Part shown: piece after piece, positions 52,430 to 60,263 of the stretch
Layout: each line of letters begins with the position of its first letter
Numbering within the stretch: position 1 is the first letter of the stretch
From: Rhodococcus globerulus NBRC 14531
GTDB taxonomy: Bacteria; Actinomycetota; Actinomycetes; Mycobacteriales; Mycobacteriaceae
Direction: 5' to 3'
DNA: 64,000 nt
Assembly (NCBI RefSeq): GCF_001894805.1
Contig: NZ_BCWX01000002.1
Coordinates: forward strand, 682,001-746,000
Program-made: the position numbers and the translations under genes
The notes under the pieces: model-generated
The model's database searches: none
What the model was told of the DNA's origin: nothing
Seen by the model: the letters and a program-made list of their open reading frames with translations, nothing else

Positions 52430-53791
52430 ATGACTGGATTGCACCTGAACTTGTCCCTCATGACGCCGGGTCATTTCCGGCACGCGTGGCGGTTACCGCA
52501 CGCTGATCCACTGGCCTATCTCGATATCGATCATTTTGTGCGGCTCGCTCAGATCGCAGAATCGGCCAAGATCGACGCCGTCTTCCTCGGCGATGGGCCG
52601 GCGTTGCGCGGCGAGATCGAGGAGGCACCTGGAACCGGAATCGATCCGCTGGTGCTACTCGGCCATCTGGCGGCGATCACCGAGAACCTTGGTGTCGTAA
52701 TTACCAGTTCGACGACCTATAACTCGCCGTACAACTTGGCACGTCGATTTCAAGCACTCGACCATGTCACCAAGGGGCGTGCCGCCGTCAACATCGTGAC
52801 CACCGGGACACCGGCGGCAGCTGCGAACTTCGGCCTGTCCGAGCACCCGGACAAAGAATCTCGTTATCGGAGGGCGTGGGAGTTTCTCGAGGTGGTGACT
52901 GGTCTGTGGGACAGCTGGGGACCGGATTGGCTTGTCGCGGACAAGAAGTCAGGTCAGTACGCGGACGTCTCCCAAATCCGCTCCAGCGACCATGTCGGGG
53001 AGTTCTTTTCGGTGGCCGGCCCGCTTCCTGTCCCGCCGGGGCCACAGGGTCGTCCGGTGTTGGTGCAGGCAGGCGGGTCGGAAGGCGGGTTGAAACTGGC
53101 CGGAGATTTTGCCGACGTCGTATTCACGGTGGCACAGACGCAGTCGAAAGCGGTTGCCTTTCGAGATGACATCCGGCGTCGGGCCGTCGCTGCCGGTCGC
53201 GGGCCCGATGACGTGAAAATATCACTCGGAGTTGTTGTGCTGGTTGCGGCGACCGAGGAGCAGGCCCGAGCTCGAGAAAAGGAACTGTATGCGACATTGC
53301 CGATCGAACGATTGACTGCAGTTCTGCTTGCGAATCTGGGCTTACCCGAAGGCTCGTTCGGTCCCGACGACGTGATTTCCGAAGCCGACCTGCCGGGAAC
53401 GATTCCGACAGGTGCGTTCTCGACCGGGTTCAGTGTGTCGACGCGCGCCTTGATTCACGAGGGTCCGCTCACGCCGCGTGAACTGGTGACGCGTGGCGCA
53501 GGCGGTTCGGGGCATCGCCTTGTGGTGGGTTCGGCTGAGCAGGTTGCCGACGATCTGCAGGAGTGGTTCGAGGCCGGAACAGCGGATGGTTTCACCATCA
53601 TGCCTGCGGATACTGCCGTCGACCTCGAGAACTTCGCAAACCTGGTTGTACCGATCCTGCAATCACGCGGTCTGTTCCAGCGTGAGTACACAGCACCAAC
53701 TCTGCGAGAGAGATTTGGCCTGTCCTTCGGGGACCGTCGACGCCCGCAGTCGCATCGGTCCGGAACCGAGTTGGTTGCAGTCCCGGTGTAG
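52430..53791 (+). CDS. NtaA/SnaA/DszA-type FMNH2-dependent monooxygenase (B)
   Basis: 453 residues, full length for the family. Segments include HAWRLPHADPLAYLDIDHFVRLAQIAESAKIDAVFLGDGPAL, SSTTYNSPYNLARRFQALDHVTKGRAAVNIVTTGTPAAAANFG, RYRRAWEFLEVVTGLWDSWGPDWLVADK, SVAGPLPVPPGPQGRPVLVQAGGSEGGLKLAGDFADVVFTVAQ and LRERFGLSFGDRR. It is closer to canonical NtaA/DszA than the copy at 45775 and could act on sulfones, aminopolycarboxylates or related substrates. It is the last gene of the cluster; a perfect hairpin follows at 53846. Confidence 0.92.
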   Translation: MTGLHLNLSLMTPGHFRHAWRLPHADPLAYLDIDHFVRLAQIAESAKIDAVFLGDGPALRGEIEEAPGTGIDPLVLLGHLAAITENLGVVITSSTTYNSPYNLARRFQALDHVTKGRAAVNIVTTGTPAAAANFGLSEHPDKESRYRRAWEFLEVVTGLWDSWGPDWLVADKKSGQYADVSQIRSSDHVGEFFSVAGPLPVPPGPQGRPVLVQAGGSEGGLKLAGDFADVVFTVAQTQSKAVAFRDDIRRRAVAAGRGPDDVKISLGVVVLVAATEEQARAREKELYATLPIERLTAVLLANLGLPEGSFGPDDVISEADLPGTIPTGAFSTGFSVSTRALIHEGPLTPRELVTRGAGGSGHRLVVGSAEQVADDLQEWFEAGTADGFTIMPADTAVDLENFANLVVPILQSRGLFQREYTAPTLRERFGLSFGDRRRPQSHRSGTELVAVPV

Positions 53792-53845
53792 ACGGCGGAC
53801 ATCGCAACGAGCGCGTGATCTGTTGTTATCGCGGCAAATCTCAAC

Positions 53846-53881
53846 CCGATGGGCACCGACTTCGAGGTCGGTGCCCATCGG
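53846..53881. terminator. strong bidirectional hairpin between the monooxygenase cluster and tRNA-Cys
   Basis: CCGATGGGCACCGAC (53846-53860) and GTCGGTGCCCATCGG (53867-53881) form a perfect 15-bp stem with the loop TTCGAG. It is 54 bases after the last monooxygenase stop and 3 bases from the 3' end of the convergent tRNA-Cys, so it can end transcription from both sides. No T-run follows. Confidence 0.85.
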
Positions 53882-53884
53882 TGA

Positions 53885-53958
53885 TGGAGCGGATGGCAGG
53901 ATTCGAACCCACGTGGACGGTTTTGCAGACCGCTGCCTCGCCTCTCGGCCACACCCGC
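53885..53958 (-). tRNA. tRNA-Cys (GCA)
   Basis: Read on the minus strand, a 7-bp acceptor stem forms between GCGGGTG and CATCCGC (one G-T wobble), followed by discriminator T and an encoded CCA. The anticodon GCA (53924-53926) lies in the loop CTGCAAA. The T-arm carries TTCGAAT. A T at position 73 is the hallmark of tRNA-Cys. A CATAAT box on the minus strand (53970-53975) is a plausible -10 element 11 bases upstream of the mature 5' end. The rest of the 401-base gap 53792-54192, apart from the hairpin, shows no further gene. Confidence 0.95.
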
Positions 53959-54192
53959 GCTGGCAATCAATTATGTTTGTAGAAAACAGCATTCGCCAGA
54001 GTTGTGATCACGAAGAGTTGATCGGACTGAAGTGTCGAGTATCTTTGAGCCGCAACGAGTTAAAGCAAATCTAAACAATCCTCGTAGATCAGCTTGCTTG
54101 TTCTTCGGGCAACCGCTGTGCAGACTCAATTGCGTGCACGTGCATCTAACTGTGCATCTATTTTCCGTACCCGAGAACCATGAAGGACCACT

Positions 54193-54564
54193 ATGTCGCC
54201 GCAGAACGAACCAGCGTTGGTCACTCCGGTAATCGCCGCAGCAGCAGTGGCCGGAGGGGCGTTGCTCATCGATGTGCGCAGCGCGAAGGGCCGCAACGAG
54301 AATGGCGCAATTCCAGGAGCCGTGGTCGTCGACCGCAATGACCTCGATGCCGAGTTCGGACTCGACTCGCCCGCCAAGCACTCGGAGGTGAACTCGCTCG
54401 ATCAACCGATCGTCGTGGTGTGTGGCTCGATTGCCGGTTCCGCGCCGGTTGCCGAGGGGCTTCTTCAGCGCGGGTTCGTGAACGTGGTCCACGTCGACGG
54501 CGGTTTCCCGGCGTGGAAGGCGGCGGGTCTGACCGTTGCCGAACCTGTTTCGCCGCAGTCGTAA
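54193..54564 (+). CDS. single-domain rhodanese-like protein
   Basis: 123 residues from ATG 54193 with AAGGA upstream. It has the rhodanese fold: VAGGALLIDVRSAKGRNENGAIPGAVVVDRNDL, the active-site Cys77 in QPIVVVCGSIAGS, and GFVNVVHVDGGFPAWKAAGL. The loop after Cys77 (GSIAGS) lacks the Arg residues of thiosulfate sulfurtransferases, so the sulfur acceptor or donor is probably different, or the protein may only carry sulfur. It lies between the two putative sulfur-scavenging regions and 11 bases before the ABC exporter gene. Confidence 0.9.
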   Translation: MSPQNEPALVTPVIAAAAVAGGALLIDVRSAKGRNENGAIPGAVVVDRNDLDAEFGLDSPAKHSEVNSLDQPIVVVCGSIAGSAPVAEGLLQRGFVNVVHVDGGFPAWKAAGLTVAEPVSPQS

Positions 54565-54575
54565 TTCGTTTCTCG

Positions 54576-56444
54576 ATGTCGATGCGTGGAGGTTCGGCCA
54601 TTTCGTTGCCTGGCGACGATCTCGATTCGATGGAAACCGGTACCGTGCTGCGTGCCGGCGTGCGGGTCATGGCCAAGGGGAGCCTGGGGTATCGGATAGC
54701 GACTCCACTGTCGATCATCGCCGGACTGATCAACGGTTCCACGATGGTTTTCAGTGCTGTCGCCATCGGCTGGGCCACCGATCATCTGATCATCCCGGCC
54801 TTCACGGATGCCGAGGTTTCGGCGCGGTCGTGGTGGATCGCTTTGGGCGCCATCGCCGGAGTGTCACTTCTTCGAGTGATCACCATCGTCACTCGAGCGG
54901 TCGCGGCCGCATACGTGCAGTATGGCAACCAAGCGTCGACCAGGCGTGCGTTGATACGGCAGTATGCCAAGCTCGGCGTTCCCTGGCATCGGCGGCACTC
55001 CACCGGGCAGTTGCTTTCCAACGTGGTCTCCGACGTCGAAGTTCAGTGGGCGCCCATGCAATTCTTCGCTTTTGCGATGGGCAGTGTGTTCATGCTCCTG
55101 GTGGCGCTGGCGAACATCGCGCGCTCGGACCGGTACCTCGCGGTGGTCGCGCTGATGCTGGTGTTCGTCGTGCTTCTGGCTAATTTCGTGTACCAGCGGG
55201 TGATGTCACCGCGTGCTCGTGACGCGCAACGAGCCAGAGCCGCGGTCAGTAGCGTCGCGCACGAGGCCATCGAGGGCGAGCAGGTTATCCGCACGCTGGG
55301 GATCGTGGACAGTGAGTCGGCACGATTCGTGCGCGCCGCCGAGAACACCCGCGTTGCGAATACTCGGATGTCCTTTGTCAGTGCGGCCTTCGATCCCTTC
55401 GTCGAACTTGCCCCGACGGCAACGGTATTGGTGGTGCTGCTCATCGGTTCTGGCCGAGTGTCCGCGGGCGAGCTGACTGTTGGCACGCTGGTCGAGACCA
55501 TCTATCTGTTCCTGACGATGGCCTTGCCGCTGGGCATGATCGGCCGGTTCCTCAGCATTCTGCCGCTGGCCGTGGTGGGGAACAAACGCACTGCTTCGGT
55601 ACTCGATTCCGTCGACTACACGCAGTTCGGAACCGAAACGCTGGCCGGTGAGAAGGCTTTGGGGGTGCACGTAGAGGCGGTGCGTTTCACGTACGACGGG
55701 GCACTTGGTGAAGCCATCGGCCCGGTGGAGTTGCGTTTCGACGCCGGTGATGTCGTTGCCGTCGTCGGTGCCACCGGATCCGGGAAAACGACGCTCGTCC
55801 GCATCCTGGCCAGGCTTGCCGATCCTGATACGGGCATTGTGCGCTACGACGGTATCGACGTGAGAAGCCTCGCGGACGGAGAAATCGAAACCCGGGTAGC
55901 AGTGGTGAGCCAGACGTCCTTCTTGTTCGACGACACGATTCGAGGGAATGTCACGTTGGGTCGCGATATCGACGATCTCCAGGTTTGGCGGGCTCTCGAC
56001 GTGGCCGAGGCCGCAGAGTTCGTCCGAGGCATTCCCGGTGGGCTGGACGCCGCGGTCGGGAAACGAGGTGCCTCACTCAGCGGTGGCCAACGTCAACGGA
56101 TCGCGCTGGCCCGCGGTCTGGCCGGCTCGCCGTCCTTGCTGATCCTCGACGACGCGACCAGCGCACTCGATCCCACAGTCGAGCGCGACGTGCTCGACAA
56201 CATTCGTCGCGAATTCGTGAGCGAACGCGGCGGCGACCGTCGATGTACCGTCGTGATGACAGCGGCGCGCAAGAGCACGGTTACTCTGGCCGATCGCGTC
56301 TTGTGGATGAACGGCGGTGTGATCACCGCTTCCGGCACTCACACAGACCTTCTCGCGCAGTACGACGGCTACCGGCAAATAGTCGACGCCTACGCCGACG
56401 GAATGGACATCGACGAGTTGGACGCGGCCGGCGGCCGGTCATGA
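54576..56444 (+). CDS. heterodimeric ABC exporter, subunit with degenerate catalytic residues
   Basis: 622 residues from ATG 54576 (54582 is possible). Six transmembrane helices lie in residues 30-310, then a nucleotide-binding domain: Walker A GATGSGKT (398-405), a canonical signature LSGGQ (501-505), and Walker B LLILDD. Asp526 stands where the catalytic Glu should be, and Ala564 replaces the H-loop His (TAARKSTV instead of the usual xAHRLSTV). This subunit cannot hydrolyse ATP well in its own Walker site. It is translationally coupled (ATGA) to the partner subunit. The exported substrate is unknown; multidrug, lipid or peptide are all possible. Confidence 0.92.
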   Translation: MSMRGGSAISLPGDDLDSMETGTVLRAGVRVMAKGSLGYRIATPLSIIAGLINGSTMVFSAVAIGWATDHLIIPAFTDAEVSARSWWIALGAIAGVSLLRVITIVTRAVAAAYVQYGNQASTRRALIRQYAKLGVPWHRRHSTGQLLSNVVSDVEVQWAPMQFFAFAMGSVFMLLVALANIARSDRYLAVVALMLVFVVLLANFVYQRVMSPRARDAQRARAAVSSVAHEAIEGEQVIRTLGIVDSESARFVRAAENTRVANTRMSFVSAAFDPFVELAPTATVLVVLLIGSGRVSAGELTVGTLVETIYLFLTMALPLGMIGRFLSILPLAVVGNKRTASVLDSVDYTQFGTETLAGEKALGVHVEAVRFTYDGALGEAIGPVELRFDAGDVVAVVGATGSGKTTLVRILARLADPDTGIVRYDGIDVRSLADGEIETRVAVVSQTSFLFDDTIRGNVTLGRDIDDLQVWRALDVAEAAEFVRGIPGGLDAAVGKRGASLSGGQRQRIALARGLAGSPSLLILDDATSALDPTVERDVLDNIRREFVSERGGDRRCTVVMTAARKSTVTLADRVLWMNGGVITASGTHTDLLAQYDGYRQIVDAYADGMDIDELDAAGGRS

Positions 56445-58213
56445 GTGAGTCCCTGGCGTCGAAAGTCCGAGCGACTCGAGTGCTGTACCCCGGTCTCCTC
56501 CGCGGAATGTGGTTGACCGTTCTACTGGCGTTTGTCGCTGCCAGCGGACGAATCGTGGTTCCGCTGACGGTGCAGTACGCCCTCGATCACGCACTGCTGC
56601 ACGGCAATGCCGACAATGACAATTCGACTGTGCTCCTCGGCGCGGTGGGGGTGGGTGCACTCGGCGTCGCGGCAGCGGGAACGGCGTCGTGGTTGCTCAA
56701 CCGCCGGTTGATCCGCACCAGCGAAAACGCGTTGGCGGCACTGCGCACAGCTGCATTCACTCACATCTTCAGGTTGCCGCCCGCGAGATTCGACGACACA
56801 GCCCGCGGATCGCTGGTCGCCCGCGTCACCAGCGACGTCGACACGGTGTCGCAGTTCGTCCAGACCGGTGGTGTCACACTGGTTGCGAACTGCGCACAGA
56901 TGTTGGTCGCATCGTCGATCATGCTGGTGTACAGCTGGCAGTTGGCACTGTTGGTGATCGGTGTCTCCGTGATCGCGGTGGTGACCATGCGATTGATCCA
57001 ACGAGTGATCGCCCGCCGATTCGGCGAAGTCCGAGTAGCCGTCGCGAATCTGTACGACGGTGTGTCCGACATGGTGAACGGCGCCGAGGTGACTCGTTCG
57101 CACGGAGCCGACGCACGTATCCAGGCGCGAGTGGACGGACTGATCGACACGACGAGGAAATCGCTGTTGCACACCCAATTGCCGTTGGGCGTCAACATGT
57201 CTCTGGGTGAAGCCGCCAGCGGAACCATCACAGCTGCGGTCGTGCTCTTCGGCGCCGCCGTGGGTACCGGTCACATCGAGTGGATGGATCTGACTGCGGG
57301 TCAGTTGGTCGCATTCCTGTTCCTCATCACGTTCTTCGTGCGCCCGCTGCAGTTCTCCGTGTCGATTCTGGGGGAGTCGCAGAGTGCGGTAGCAGGATTG
57401 CGCAGAGTGTTCCACTTGCTTTCCGAGCCTTCGGTCACCGTGGGAGCTGGTGCGGGTACGCCGCTCCCCGTCGGCGGCGTCGGCGTCCGGATGCGCGCGG
57501 TCGATTTCTCGTACAACCCGAGCAGGCACGCGATCCGCAGCCTGGACCTCGACATCGAGCCACATGAGCACGTGGCTGTGGTCGGCGAAACCGGCTCGGG
57601 AAAAACGACTTTCGCGAAACTATTGACCCGTCAACTCCTGTCGACCAGCGGATCGATCGAGCTCGGCGGAGTCGACATCCGCAGGATCACCGACAGTTCG
57701 TTCGCCCGTCGTGTCGCCATCGTCCCGCAGGAAGGGTTCCTGTTCGACCGCTCGGTGTTCGAGAACATCGCAATGGGGAGTCCCGGCGCCACCCGTACCG
57801 ACGTCATGGACGTGTTGTGCGATCTGGGCCTCTCCGAATGGGTGCAGGGTCTCGGTTCCGGGCTCGATACGCTCGTGGGAACGCGAGGCGATGCGTTGTC
57901 CGCAGGCGAGAGACAACTCGTGGCCCTGGCGCGGACCGCTGTGGTGGATCCCGATCTGCTGGTACTCGACGAAGCAACCAGCGGAGTGGATCCCGCCATC
58001 GATGTCACCGTGCAGCGCGCACTGGCCCAGCTGACCAAGGGACGCACGACAGTCACGATTGCTCACCGCATGATCACCGCGGAGACCGCAGACAGCATTC
58101 TGCTCTTCCACGACGGTCTATTGGTGGAACGAGGATCGCACGCCGAATTGACTGCAGCAGGTGGGCGGTACGCTGCCCTCCATCAGGCATGGAAGACCAT
58201 GAACAGTCTCTGA
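56441..58213 (+). CDS. heterodimeric ABC exporter, subunit with consensus catalytic residues
   Basis: 590 residues from ATG 56441. The transmembrane domain (20-310) includes RIVVPLTVQYALDHALLHG, followed by a nucleotide-binding domain with Walker A GETGSGKT (382-389), Walker B VLDE with catalytic Glu511, and H-loop His542 (TIAHRM). The signature is LSAGERQ (486-492) instead of LSGGQRQ. Combined with its partner at 54576, it forms one consensus ATP site (its Walker motifs with the partner's LSGGQ) and one degenerate site. It is the second gene of the pair; no terminator is obvious after it. Confidence 0.93.
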   Translation: MSESLASKVRATRVLYPGLLRGMWLTVLLAFVAASGRIVVPLTVQYALDHALLHGNADNDNSTVLLGAVGVGALGVAAAGTASWLLNRRLIRTSENALAALRTAAFTHIFRLPPARFDDTARGSLVARVTSDVDTVSQFVQTGGVTLVANCAQMLVASSIMLVYSWQLALLVIGVSVIAVVTMRLIQRVIARRFGEVRVAVANLYDGVSDMVNGAEVTRSHGADARIQARVDGLIDTTRKSLLHTQLPLGVNMSLGEAASGTITAAVVLFGAAVGTGHIEWMDLTAGQLVAFLFLITFFVRPLQFSVSILGESQSAVAGLRRVFHLLSEPSVTVGAGAGTPLPVGGVGVRMRAVDFSYNPSRHAIRSLDLDIEPHEHVAVVGETGSGKTTFAKLLTRQLLSTSGSIELGGVDIRRITDSSFARRVAIVPQEGFLFDRSVFENIAMGSPGATRTDVMDVLCDLGLSEWVQGLGSGLDTLVGTRGDALSAGERQLVALARTAVVDPDLLVLDEATSGVDPAIDVTVQRALAQLTKGRTTVTIAHRMITAETADSILLFHDGLLVERGSHAELTAAGGRYAALHQAWKTMNSL

Positions 58214-58372
58214 CCCGCTATCCCGGCCCCGGCCGTCGTCGGTGAAGTTCTTCTTAAATGATTGCGTAGCCCCGATGGGTTGTTGTGACGCGGAATTACT
58301 TCGATAGTGGACGTGACAGCAGTGCATGCGTTCGGCATCGCACATGATCGGCTCGGTTATCAGGAGTTAGAC

Positions 58373-58465
58373 GTGTCCAACAACAACGACGGCGATCTCG
58401 GTCGTCACAGCAGCAGCGACGGCGTGGTCCACGCACGTCCGCTGCTGTGTTGTCTCAGTTGTTGA
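58373..58465 (+). CDS. cysteine-rich leader peptide (putative attenuator uORF)
   Basis: A 30-codon ORF starting at GTG 58373, with CAGGAG 7 bases upstream, a good ribosome-binding site. The peptide begins SNNNDGDLGRH and ends PLLCCLSC, with three Cys codons among the last five. The stop is at 58463-58465 and the importer-2 lipoprotein gene starts 151 bases later on the same strand. In mycobacteria, short ORFs with polycysteine tracts sense cysteine by ribosome stalling and attenuate downstream sulfur genes. The layout here fits that mechanism. It is too small to prove by coding statistics. Confidence 0.65.
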   Translation: MSNNNDGDLGRHSSSDGVVHARPLLCCLSC

Positions 58466-58543
58466 CCCACTCCTGATCGAGATTCACCTCGTTGCGCCCC
58501 GACTCCGGGCGCACTTCGTCCACTCGCATGATGTCCACGGCAG
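58406..58543 (+). promoter_or_regulatory. candidate attenuator RNA structures before importer 2
   Basis: Hairpin 1: CACAGCAGC (58406-58414) pairs perfectly with GCTGCTGTG (58441-58449), with an inner stem GCGTG/CACGC (58422-58434); its 3' arm runs into the first Cys codon of the leader ORF. Alternative pairing: CTGCTGTG (58442-58449) can instead pair with CACGGCAG (58536-58543), with one wobble. Hairpin 2: TGCGCCC (58493-58499) and GGGCGCA (58507-58513) form a perfect 7-bp stem between the leader stop and the lipoprotein gene. The remainder of the 403-base gap 58214-58616 should hold the promoter; I see nothing else in it. Confidence 0.5.
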
Positions 58544-58616
58544 TCAGTCCCCTTGGGTGTCGTCTGTCGTTTCGCGCATCGGTGTATTTGAAAAACCGCA
58601 CAATAGGAGCACTTTC

Positions 58617-60260
58617 GTGAAATCTATCCGCCATTGGCGCGCTGTCGGCGCACTTCTTCTTGCAGTCGGTATCGCGGCCACCGGATGCTCTGCGCAGGCG
58701 AAGGTCGCTTCGGCGCAGGGAGGTGATCCGGTCTCCGGTGGAACACTGCGATTCGCGGTTCTCGATGCCCCGGCCAACCTCGATCCACATTCCGGGAGTA
58801 GCTATCCGGAGTCGTTGATCACCAGCAACACCAGCGACAAACTGACCTACCAGAACCCCGAGACAGGAGAGATCGAACCGTGGCTCGCGACGTCGTGGGA
58901 GTACAACGACGATCTGACCGCGTTCACGTTCCACCTGCGTGACGATGTCACCTTCAACGACGGCAGCAAACTGGACGCTGCGGTGGTGAAGGAGAACTTC
59001 GATATTCTCGGGCTCGGCAACGAGGCACTCGGCGTTCCCGCGGTGACCGCGTACTGGGTCGGGTTCGTCAGCAGTGAAGTGATCGATCCACTGACGGTGA
59101 AGGCTACCTTCAACCGACCGAATGCCGGTTTCCTGCATGCTCTTTCACACTATTTCTCAGGAATTGTCGGACACTCGACACTCCAGCTGAGCAAAGCGGA
59201 CCGCGCGCTCCCGCAGAACATCGTCACCACCGGTCCGTACACCGTGACCGAGCAGATCTACCAGGAGAAGACGGTGCTCACCAAGAGGGCAGGGTACGAC
59301 TGGGCGCCGGCAAGTCGAGCGCACAGCGGCGAGGCCTACCTCGACACGGTGGAGATTGCGGTGATTCCCGAGGCAAGCGTTCGGACGGGTGCGCTGAAGT
59401 CGGGTGAGGTCGATGCGATTCTCGATGTCAATTCGACGGACGAGGCACCGCTGAAGGCTCAGGGGTATCAGATTGTGTCCCAACTGATTCCCGGACGCGA
59501 CATCGCCTTCGACTTCAAGACCGACGTATTTCCGACCGACGACATCGCTGTGCGCAAGGCAGTCAATCTGGGCTGGAGTCGTGACGCCCTGAAGAAGACC
59601 GTGCTCACGGACAGCTACGCGGTGTCGACCTCGGCGATCTCCTCGCGGGTTCCCGGATGGAAGGACTTCAGTGCCGATCTGACCGAGAACCAGGACGAGG
59701 CGGCGAAGATCCTCGATGCGGCTGGCTGGAAGTCGGGTGCCGACGGTATCCGTGAGCGTGACGGAAAGCGGCTCACTCTCGAGCTTCTCGGCATCGACAA
59801 TCTGGTGGTCAACAAGCCCGCGTACGAGCTGATTCAGCAGGACCTGGCCAAGATCGGTATCGAGCTCGATCTGGCGGTTCTCCCGATCCCCGACTTCAGC
59901 GCGGAATCGAAGAAGTCCGGCGTCTACAACATTCAGGTCGCCAACACGAGTCGCGCCGATGTCGCAGTCCTCGAACAGACGTACTCTCCGCTGTTCTCCA
60001 ACGCCGGCAAGCTTGCAAAGGACAATCCGCTGTATCAGCAGGCAGTCGACGTTCTACTCGGAGTGAGCGCCACGCTCGATCCGACGGCGCGCGCGCAGGC
60101 GGCGGCAGATGCGCAGGAGTTCATCCTCGACACCGCAGCCTTGACCTCGCCGGTGTACAACCCGGCTCAGGTCACGGCGGCAGATCCGAAGGTACACGGG
60201 ATCAGCTACGAAGCGCAGTCGCGGAATGTCTTCTACGACACGTGGATCGAGAAGAGCTGA
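58617..60260 (+). CDS. dipeptide/opine-type ABC transporter substrate-binding lipoprotein (importer 2)
   Basis: 547 residues from GTG 58617, with AGGAG 7 bases upstream. The lipoprotein signal ends AATGC with Cys24. The family-5 fold is clear: PVSGGTLRFAVLDAPANLDPHSGSSYPESLITSNTSDKLTYQNPETGEIEPWLATSWEYNDD, then FHLRDDVTFNDGSKLDAAVVKENFD and EAAKILDAAGWKSGADGIRERDGKRLTLELL. It is a paralogue of the importer-1 protein at 39294 (shared YQNPETGE.EPWLA-type and AGWK.GADGIRE segments). It starts an operon with two permeases and a fused ATPase, probably under the leader at 58373. Confidence 0.92.
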   Translation: MKSIRHWRAVGALLLAVGIAATGCSAQAKVASAQGGDPVSGGTLRFAVLDAPANLDPHSGSSYPESLITSNTSDKLTYQNPETGEIEPWLATSWEYNDDLTAFTFHLRDDVTFNDGSKLDAAVVKENFDILGLGNEALGVPAVTAYWVGFVSSEVIDPLTVKATFNRPNAGFLHALSHYFSGIVGHSTLQLSKADRALPQNIVTTGPYTVTEQIYQEKTVLTKRAGYDWAPASRAHSGEAYLDTVEIAVIPEASVRTGALKSGEVDAILDVNSTDEAPLKAQGYQIVSQLIPGRDIAFDFKTDVFPTDDIAVRKAVNLGWSRDALKKTVLTDSYAVSTSAISSRVPGWKDFSADLTENQDEAAKILDAAGWKSGADGIRERDGKRLTLELLGIDNLVVNKPAYELIQQDLAKIGIELDLAVLPIPDFSAESKKSGVYNIQVANTSRADVAVLEQTYSPLFSNAGKLAKDNPLYQQAVDVLLGVSATLDPTARAQAAADAQEFILDTAALTSPVYNPAQVTAADPKVHGISYEAQSRNVFYDTWIEKS

Positions 60261-60263
60261 GCC

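Noticed and set aside
53885..53958. tRNA-Cys as an integration site with flanking att repeat
   Set aside because: I found no second copy of the tRNA 3' end and no integrase or transposase gene in the window; a mobile-element claim is not supported.
54032..54192. possible Cys-containing leader ORF upstream of the rhodanese gene
   Set aside because: The frame containing four clustered Cys codons (about 54090-54150) has no ATG, GTG or TTG between its flanking stops; the other frames have scattered Cys only.
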